Source of the DNA: Megachile rotundata | Taxonomy: Eukaryota; Arthropoda; Insecta; Hymenoptera; Megachilidae | Direction of reading: 5' to 3' | Assembly: GCF_050947335.1 (NCBI RefSeq) | Contig: NW_027473883.1 | Location: 62,001 to 126,000, forward strand | DNA length: 64,000 nucleotides | In this document: positions 56,613 to 64,000 of the stretch, one piece after another | Numbering within the stretch: the stretch's first letter is position 1 | Layout: each line of letters opens with the position of its first letter | Translations under genes and position numbers: made by a program | Notes under the pieces: generated by a model | Database searches by the model: none | What the model was told of the DNA's origin: nothing | The model's input: the letters and a program-made list of their open reading frames with translations, nothing else

Positions 56613-56944
56613 GAGTTAGAGTGATAATAGTGAGTGTAATAAGTATAGTAATTGTCCTTCTGTCGATCATATAAGCATAATACGGCTAATAATATGAGTT
56701 ACATTGATAATAATAAGAGTAATAAGTATAGTAATTGTCGTTCTATCGAACATATATGCATAATATGGTTAATAATATGAGTTAGAGTGATAATAGTGAG
56801 TGTAATAAGTATAGTAATTGTCCTTCTGTCGATCATATAAGCATAATACGGCTAATAATATGAGTTACATTGATAATAATAAGAGTAATAAGTATAGTAA
56901 TTGTCGTTCTATCGATCATATATGCATAATATGGGTAATAATGT
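56613..56944 (+). repeat. Dimer duplication (2 x 166 bp) in zone E
   Basis: GAGTTAGAGTG with GTCCTTCTGTCG followed by a GAGTTACATTG monomer occurs at 56,613 and again at 56,779, exactly 166 bp apart. The copies differ at CGAACAT (first) versus CGATCAT (second) and near the right end. Confidence 0.8.
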
Positions 56945-57608
56945 GAGTTAGATTGATAATAATAAGAGAAATAAGTATAGTAATTGTAGTTCTACCGATC
57001 ATATAAGCATAATATGGCTACTAATATGAGTTAGATTGATAATAGTAAGACTAATAAGTATAGTAATTGTCGTTCTATCGATCATATAAGCATAGTATGG
57101 CTAATAACATGAGTTAGATTGATAATAATAAGAGTAATAAGTATAGTAATTGTCGTTCTATCGTTCACATAAGCATAATATGGCTAATAATGTGAGTTAG
57201 ATAGATAATAATAAGAGTAATAAGTATAGTAATTGTCGTTCTATCGATCATATATGCATAATATGGCTAATAATGTGAGTTAGATTGATAATAATAAGAG
57301 TAGTGAGTATAGTAGTTGTAGTTCTATCGATCATATCTGCATAATATGGTTAATAATATGAGTTTGATTGATAATGATGAGAGTAATAAGAATAGTAATT
57401 ATCGTTCTACCGATCGAACAAGCATAATATGGCTAATCATATGACTTAGATTGATAATAATAAGAGTAATGAGTATAGTAATTGTCGTTCCATCGACCAT
57501 ATAAGCATAATATGGCTAATAATATGAGTTAGATTGATAATAATAAGACTAATAAGTATAGTAATTGTCGCTCTATCGATCATATAAGCATAATATGGCT
57601 AATAATAT

Positions 57609-58356
57609 GAGTTAGATTGATAATAATAAGACTAATAAGTATAGTAATTGTCGTTCTATCGATCATATAAGCATTATATGGCTAATAATATGAGTTACAT
57701 TGATAATAATAAGAGTAAAAAAAATAGTAATTGTCGTTCTATCGATCATATAAGCATAATATGGCTAATAATATGAGTTAGATTGATAATAATAAGAGTA
57801 ATAAGTATAGTAATTGTCGTTCTATCGATCATATAAGCATAATATGGCTAATAATATGAGTTAGATTGATAATAATAAGAGTAATGAGTATAGTAATTGT
57901 CGTTCTATCGATCATATAAGCATAATATGGCTAATAATATGAGTTAGATTGATAATAATAAGAGTAATGAGTATAGTAATTATCGTTCTACCGATCATAA
58001 AAGCATAATATGGTTAATAATATGAGTTAGATTGATAATAGTGAGTGTAGTAAGTATAGTAATTGTCCTTCTGTCGAACATATAAGCATAATACGGCTAA
58101 TAATATGAGTTACATTGATAATAATAAGAGTAATAAGTATAGTAATTGTCGTTCTATCGATCATATATGCATAATATGGCTAATAATGTGAGTTAGATTG
58201 ATAATAATAAGAGTAATGAGTATAGTAGTTGTAGTTCTATCGATCATATCTGCATAAGATGGTTAATAAAATGAGTTAGATTGATAACAGTGAGTGTAAT
58301 AAGTATAGTAATTGTCGTTCTATCGATCATATAAGCATAATATGGTTAATAATATG
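57609..58356 (+). repeat. Zone E segment repeated at the right window edge, copy 1
   Basis: Matches 63,087-64,000, first at an offset of 5,478 bp (66 monomers) and later at 5,644 bp (68 monomers). Shared rare markers are GCATTATATGG (57,671 and 63,149), GTAAAAAAAATAG (57,714 and 63,192), ATAAAAGC (57,997 and 63,641) and CCTTCTGTCGAAC (about 58,066 and 63,710). Confidence 0.8.
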
Positions 58357-59185
58357 AGTTAGATTGATAATAGTAAGAGTAATGAGTATAGTAATTGTCG
58401 TTCTATCGATCATATATGCATAATATGCCTAATAATGTGAGTTAGATTGATAATAATAAGAGTAATGAGTATAGTAGTTGTAGTTCTATCGATCATATCT
58501 GCATAATATGGTTAATAATATGAGTTAGATTGATAACAGTGAGTGTAGTAAGTATAGTAATTGTCGTTTTATCAATCATATAAGCATAATATGGCTAATA
58601 ATATGAGTTAGATTGATAATAATAAGAGTAATGAGTATAGTAATTGTCGTTCTATCGATCATATAAGCATAATATGGCTAATAATATGAGTTAGATTGAT
58701 AATAATAAGAGTAATAAGTATAGTAATTGTCGTTCCATCGATCATATCTGCATAATATGGTTAATAATATGAGTTAGATTGATAACAGTGAGTGTAATAA
58801 GTATAGTAATTGTCGTTCTATCGATCATATAAGCATAATATGGCTAATAATATGAGTTAGATTGATAATAATAAGAGTAATGAATATAGTAATTGTCGTT
58901 CTATCGATCATATAAGCATAATATGGCTAATAATATGAGTTAGATTGATAATAATAAGAGTAATGAGTATAGTAGTTGTAGTTCTATCGATCATATCTGC
59001 ATAATATGGTTAATAATATGAGTTAGATTGATAACAGTGAGTGTAATAAGTATAGTAATTGTCGTTCTATCGATCATATAAGCATAATATGGCTAATAAT
59101 ATGAGCTAGATTGATAATAATAAGAGTAATGAGTATAGTAATTGTCGTTCTATCGATCATATAAGCATAATATGGCTAATAATAT
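58190..59185 (+). repeat. 996-bp (12-monomer) tandem duplication in zone E, copy 1
   Basis: Matches 59,186-60,120 at an offset of 996 bp. Shared rare markers are TGCATAAGATGG (58,251 and 59,247), CGTTTTATCAATC (58,565 and 59,561) and CGTTCCATCG (58,731 and 59,727). GAATATAG near 58,882 is private to this copy. Confidence 0.85.
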
Positions 59186-60120
59186 GAGTTAGATTGATAA
59201 TAATAAGAGTAATGAGTATAGTAGTTGTAGTTCTATCGATCATATCTGCATAAGATGGTTAATAAAATGAGTTAGATTGATAACAGTGAGTGTAATAAGT
59301 ATAGTAATTGTCGTTCTATCGATCATATAAGCATAATATGGTTAATAATATGAGTTAGATTGATAATAGTAAGAGTAATGAGTATAGTAATTGTCGTTCT
59401 ATCGATCATATATGCATAATATGCCTAATAATGTGAGTTAGATTGATAATAATAAGAGTAATGAGTATAGTAGTTGTAGTTCTATCGATCATATCTGCAT
59501 AATATGGTTAATAATATGAGTTAGATTGATAACAGTGAGTGTAGTAAGTATAGTAATTGTCGTTTTATCAATCATATAAGCATAATATGGCTAATAATAT
59601 GAGTTAGATTGATAATAATAAGAGTAATGACTATAGTAATTGTCGTTCTATCGATCATATAAGCATAATATGGCTAATAATATGAGTTAGATTGATAATA
59701 ATAAGAGTAATAAGTATAGTAATTGTCGTTCCATCGATCATATCTGCATAATATGGTTAATAATATGAGTTAGATTGATAACAGTGAGTGTAATAAGTAT
59801 AGTAATTGTCGTTCTATCGATCATATAAGCATAATATGGCTAATAATATGAGTTAGATTGATAATAATAAGAGTAATGAGTATAGTAATTGTCGTTCTAT
59901 CGATCATATAAGCATAATATGGCTAATAATATGAGTTAGATTGATAATAATAAGAGTAATGAGTATAGTAGTTGTAGTTCTATCGATCATATCTGCATAA
60001 TATGGTTAATAATATGAGTTAGATTGATAACAGTGAGTGTAATAAGTATAGTAATTGTCGTTCTATCGATCATATAAGCATAATATGGCTAATAATATGA
60101 GCTAGATTGATAATAATAAG
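59186..60120 (+). repeat. 996-bp tandem duplication in zone E, copy 2 (match ends at 60,120)
   Basis: Second copy. GACTATAG near 59,629 is private. The match ends at 60,121, where GACTAATAAG replaces GAGTAATGAG inside the GAGCTAG monomer. Confidence 0.85.
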
Positions 60121-60762
60121 ACTAATAAGTATAGTAATTGTCGTTCTACCAATCGTACAAGCATAATATGGCTAATCATATGACTTAGATTGATAATAAT
60201 AAGAGTAATAAGTATAGTAGTTGTAGTTCTATCGATCATATAAGCATAATATGGCTAATAATATGAGTTAGATTGATAATAATAAGACTAATAAGTATAG
60301 TAATTGTCGTTCTATCGATCATATAAGCATAGCATGGCTAATAATATGAGTTAGATTGATAATAATAAGAGTAATAAGTATAGTAATTGTCGTTCTATCG
60401 ATCATATAAGCATAATATGGCTAATAGTATGAGTTAGATTGATAACAATAAGAGTAATGAGTATAGTAATTGTCGTTCTATCGATCATATAAGCATAATA
60501 TGGCTAATAATATGAGTTAGATTGATAATAATAAAAGTAAAAAGAATAGTAATTGTAGTTCTATCGATCATATCTGCATAATATGGTTAATAATATGAGT
60601 TAGATTGATAACAGTGAGTGTAATAAGTATAGTAATTTTCGTTCTATCGATCATATAAGCATAATGTGGCTAATAATATGAGTTAGATTAATAATAATAA
60701 GAGTAATAAGTATAGTAATTGTCGTTCTATCGATCATATAAGCATAATATGGCTAATAATAT

Positions 60763-61343
60763 GAGTTAGATTGATAACAGTAAGAGTAACGAGTATAGTA
60801 ATTGTGGTTCTATCGATCATATAAGCATAATATGGCTAATAATACGAGTTAGATTGATAATAATAAGAGTAATAAGTATAGTAATTATCGTTCTACCGAT
60901 CATACAAGCATAATATGGCTAATAATATGAGTTAGATTGAAAATAATAAGACTAATAACTATAGTAATTGTCGTTCTATCGATGATATAAGCATAATACG
61001 GCTAATAATATGAGTCAGATTGATAATAATAAGAGTAATAAGTATAGTAATTGTCGTTCTATCGATCATATAAGCATAATACGGCTAATGATATGAGTTA
61101 GATTGATAATAATAAGACTAATAAATATAGTAATTGTCGTTCTATCGATCATATAAGCATAATATGGCTAATAATATGAGTTAGATTGATAATAATAAGG
61201 CTAATAAGTACAGTAATTGTCGTTCTATCGATCACATAAGCATAATATGGCTAATAATACGAGTTAGATTGATAGTAATAACAGTAGTGAGTATAGTAAT
61301 TGTCGTTCTATCGATCATATAAGCATAATATGGCTAATAATAT
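60763..61343 (+). repeat. 7-monomer (581-bp) block echoing the distinct block of D1 and D2
   Basis: The order GAGTAACGAG, TACGAG with ATTATCG, GAAAATAATAAG with CGATGATATAAG, GAGTCAG with ACGGCTAAT, GACTAATAAATATAG, AAGGCTAATAAGTACAG and TACGAG-GATAGT matches 50,720-51,300 at an offset of 10,044 bp. That is 121 monomers plus the 1-bp insertion near 55,711. It also matches D1 near 29,555. Private changes are GATAACAGTAAG, ATTGTGGTTC and GGCTAATGATATG. The first two classes recur directly after it at 61,344, so a partial 581-bp tandem repeat is present. Confidence 0.75.
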
Positions 61344-62007
61344 GAGTTAGATTGATAACAATAAGAGTAACGAGTATAGTAATTGACGTTCTATCGATCA
61401 TATAAGCATAATATGGCTAATAATACGAGTTAGATTGATAATAATAAGAGTAATAAGTATAGTAATTATCGTTCTACCGATCATACAAGCATAATATTGC
61501 TAATAATATGAGTTAGATTGATAATAATAAGAGTAATGAGTATAGTAATTGTCGTTCTATCGATCATATAAGCATAATATGGCTAATAATATGAGATAGA
61601 TTGATAATAATAAGAGTAATAAGTATAGTAATTGTCGTTCTATCGATCATACAAGCATAATATGGCTAATAATATGAGTTAGATTGATAATAATAAGACT
61701 AATAACTATAGTAATTGTCGTTCTATCGATCATATAAGCATAATACGGCTAATAATATGAGTTAGATTGATAATAATAAGACTAATAAATATAGTAATTG
61801 TCGTTCTATCGATCATATAAGCATAATATGGCTAATAATATGAGTTAGATTGATAATAATAAGGCTAATAAGTACAGTAATTGTCGTTCTATCGATCACA
61901 TAAGCATAATATGGCTAATAATACGAGTTAGATTGATAGTAATAACAGTAGTGAGTATAGTAATTGTCGTTCTATCGATCATATAAGCATAATATGGCTA
62001 ATAATAT

Positions 62008-62090
62008 GAGTTAGATTGATAATAATAAGAGTAATGAGTATAGTAATTGTCGTTCTATCGATCATATAAGCATAATATGGCTAATAATAT
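62008..62090 (+). repeat. Reference 83-bp monomer (commonest form)
   Basis: This monomer carries the commonest base at nearly every position and serves as a numbering standard; the next monomer (62,091-62,173) is identical. Useful landmarks are GAGTTAG (1-7), TTGATA (9-14), TATAGT (32-37), the ATCGAT palindrome (50-55), AAGCAT (61-66), TGGCTAAT (71-78) and TAT (81-83). Most HOR-diagnostic substitutions fall at 2 (A to T), 4-5 (TT to CT, AT or TC), 14-30 (several linked haplotypes), 43-44 (TC to TA), 51-56, 61-62 (AA to CT), 74 (C to T) and 83 (T to C). ATAATATG occurs twice, 12 bp apart, in the right third and across the junction, which may be a remnant of a shorter ancestral repeat. Confidence 0.95.
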
Positions 62091-63086
62091 GAGTTAGATT
62101 GATAATAATAAGAGTAATGAGTATAGTAATTGTCGTTCTATCGATCATATAAGCATAATATGGCTAATAATATGAGTTAGATTGATAATAATAAGAGTAA
62201 TGAGTATAGTAATTGTCGTTCTATCGATCATATAAGCATAATATGGCCAATAATATGAGTTAGATTGATAACAATAAGAGTAATGAGTATAGTAATTGTC
62301 GTTCTATCGATCATATAAGCATAATATGGCTAATAATATGAGTTAGATTGATAACAATAAGAGTAATGAGTATAGTAATTGTCGTTCTATCGATCATAGA
62401 AGCATAATATGGCTAATAATATGAGTTAGATTGATAATAATAAGAGTAATAAGTATAGTAATTATCGTTCCACCGATCATACAAGCATAATATGGTTAAT
62501 AATATGAGTTAGATTGATAATAGTGAGTGTAATAAGTATAGTAATTGTCGTTCTGTCGATCATATAAGCATAATACGGCTAATAATATGAGTTAGATTGA
62601 TAATAATAAGAGTAATAAGTATAGTATTTGTCGTTCTATCGATCATATATGCATAATAAGGCTAATAATGTGAGTTAGATTGATAATAATAAGAGTGATG
62701 AGTATAGTAGTTGTAGTTCTATCGATCATATCTGCATAATATGGTTAATGATATGAGTTAGATTGATAACAGTGAGTGTAATAAGTATAGTAATTGTCGT
62801 TCTATCGATCATATAAGCATAATATGGCTAATAATATGAGTTAGATTGATAATAATAAGAGTAATGAGTATAGTAATTGTCGTTCTATCGATCATATATG
62901 CATGATATGGCTAATAATGTGAGTTAGATTGATAATAATAAGAGTAATGAGTATAGTAGTTGTAGTTCTATCGATCATATCTGCATAATATTGTTAATAA
63001 TATGAGTTAGATTGATAATAATAAGAGAAATAAGTATAGTAATTGTAGTTCTACCGATCATATAAGCATAATATGGCTAATAATAT

Positions 63087-64000
63087 GAGTTAGATTGATA
63101 ATAATAAGACTAATAAGTATAGTAATTGTCGTTCTATCGATCATATAAGCATTATATGGCTAATAATATGAGTTACATTGATAATAATAAGAGTAAAAAA
63201 AATAGTAATTGTCGTTCTATCGATCATATAAGCATAATATGGCTAATAATATGAGTTAGATTGATAATAATAAGAGTAATAAGTATAGTAATTGTCGTTC
63301 TATCGATCATATAAGCATAATATGGCTAATAATATGAGTTAGATTGATAATAATAAGAGTAATGAGTATAGTAATTGTCGTTCTATCGATCATATAAGCA
63401 TAATATGGCTAATAATATGAGTTAGATTGATAATAATAAGAGTAATGAGTATAGTAATTGTCGTTCTATCGATCATATAAGCATAATATGGCCAATAATA
63501 TGAGTTAGATTGATAACAATAAGAGTAATGAGTATAGTAATTGTCGTTCTATCGATCATATAAGCATAATATGGCTAATAATATGAGCTAGATTGATAAT
63601 AATAAGAGTAATAAGTATAGTAATTATCGTTCTACCGATCATAAAAGCATAATATGGTTAATAATATGAGTTAGATTGATAATAGTGAGTGTAATATGTA
63701 TAGTAATTGTCCTTCTGTCGAACATATAAGCATAATACGGCTAATAATATGAGTTACATTGATAATAATAAGAGTAATAAGTATAGTAATTGTCGTTCTA
63801 TCGATCATATATGCATAATATGGCTAATAATGTGAGTTAGATTGATAATAATAAGAGTAATGAGTATAGTAGTTGTAGTTCTATCGATCATATCTGCATA
63901 ATATGGTTAATAAAATGAGTTAGATTGATAACAGTGAGTGTAATAAGTATAGTAATTGTCGTTCTATCGATCATATAAGCATAATATGGTTAATAATATG
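63087..64000 (+). repeat. Zone E segment repeated, copy 2 (two monomers longer, runs off the window)
   Basis: Second copy of 57,609-58,356. A GATAACAATAAG and a GAGCTAG monomer (about 63,500-63,665) account for the two extra monomers. It continues past the window end. Confidence 0.8.

Larger units (their letters stand above)
1..64000 (+). repeat. 83-bp AT-rich satellite DNA array, head to tail, 771 monomers
   Basis: The entire window is a tandem array of an 83-bp unit. With the unit started at GAGTTAG, monomers begin at 8, 91, 174 and so on, and the last full one ends at 63,999. Seven bases of a partial monomer lie at the left edge and one at the right edge, so the array continues both ways. 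All monomers are in the same orientation. I saw no inverted monomers, no inserted mobile element and no unique spacer. The commonest monomer is about 25% G+C. Every frame on the + strand is closed frequently by TAG, TAA and TGA, and because 83 leaves remainder 2 on division by 3 the frame rotates at each monomer. No coding or RNA function is supported. The family is not one I recognise. Nuclear satellite heterochromatin of a eukaryote is an inference from length and organisation. Confidence 0.98.
54038..64000 (+). repeat. Zone E: mixed, less homogenised flank
   Basis: Right of D2 the regular HOR order is lost. This zone carries variants I did not see elsewhere: GTCCTTCTGTCG (about 56,654, 56,820, 58,064 and 63,708), GAGTTTGATTG (about 55,616 and 57,360), AATCATATGACTTAG (about 55,692, 57,433 and 60,173) and GAGTTACATTG (from about 56,695). 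CATATATGCAT, first seen near 31,685, is frequent here. The GATAATGATA marker monomer and the GGCTCATAATATGAGCC palindrome are absent. Local duplications of 2, 7, 12 and about 66 monomers are present and are listed separately. No gene or unique sequence was seen. Being closer to an edge of the array is one explanation for the diversity. Confidence 0.8.

Noticed and set aside
62016..62044. Bacterial sigma-70-like promoter in each monomer (TTGATA, 17 bp, TATAGT)
   Set aside because: Each hexamer matches the consensus at 5 of 6 positions with ideal spacing, but in a 25% G+C repeat with no gene downstream this is expected by chance. It could matter only as cryptic transcription if cloned in bacteria.
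1..64000. CRISPR array
   Set aside because: There is no alternation of conserved repeat and unique spacer. All 83 bp repeat, and differences are scattered substitutions shared among monomers.
1..64000. Telomeric or simple microsatellite DNA
   Set aside because: No TTAGGG-type or other short perfect repeat runs exist. The internal TAA and ATAATATG echoes are too few and imperfect.
1..64000. Embedded transposable elements or inverted array segments
   Set aside because: The phase of the 83-bp unit is continuous to the base across the window apart from four 1-2 bp indels, so nothing is inserted, and no monomer was seen in reverse orientation.

Overview
The whole 64 kb window is one uninterrupted tandem satellite array. 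The monomer is 83 bp, AT-rich (about 25% G+C in the commonest form), always in the same orientation. Counting from the first monomer start (position 8) to the last monomer end (63,999) gives 771 monomers, and 771 x 83 minus 1 equals the observed 63,992 bp. The missing base is fully explained by the four indels I found: minus 1 near 4,644, minus 2 near 5,210, plus 1 near 6,084 and plus 1 near 55,711. I see no gene, RNA gene, transposon, CRISPR array or unique sequence. An array of this size, with higher-order structure, suggests the nucleus of a eukaryote (centromeric or pericentromeric heterochromatin). I do not recognise the family and cannot name the species.

The interest lies above the monomer level. 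Monomers fall into about two dozen variant classes marked by linked substitutions, and the classes recur in fixed order. This makes higher-order repeats (HORs). A monomer class with the motif GATAATGATA occurs 20 times, and from position 9,053 the distances between copies are exact multiples of 83 bp: 16, 20, 28, 29, 30, 36, 37, 38, 42 or 67 monomers. The basic element is an 8-monomer (664 bp) octamer, and many of the lengths arise by adding or losing octamers or by joining at shared monomer classes.

Layout: (A) 1-13,616 is an older HOR array with many private substitutions and three of the four indels. (D1) 13,617-32,872 is a 232-monomer unit of 19,256 bp. (D2) 32,873-54,037 is a second tandem copy of D1 that is now 255 monomers (21,165 bp). 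The difference is accounted for exactly by one extra monomer (+1), a 36-monomer block present only in D1 (-36), and a 58-monomer (4,814 bp) tandem duplication inside D2 (+58): 232+1-36+58=255. (E) 54,038-64,000 is a more mixed flank with its own variants and several local duplications of 2, 7, 12 and about 66 monomers.

No encoded system was found. What the window records is satellite growth by unequal exchange at several nested scales: single monomer, octamer, 16-38-monomer HOR, 4.8 kb and 19 kb. Part of that history can be read from shared and private variants. An assembly artefact could imitate some of the largest duplications, so read-level support matters for them.
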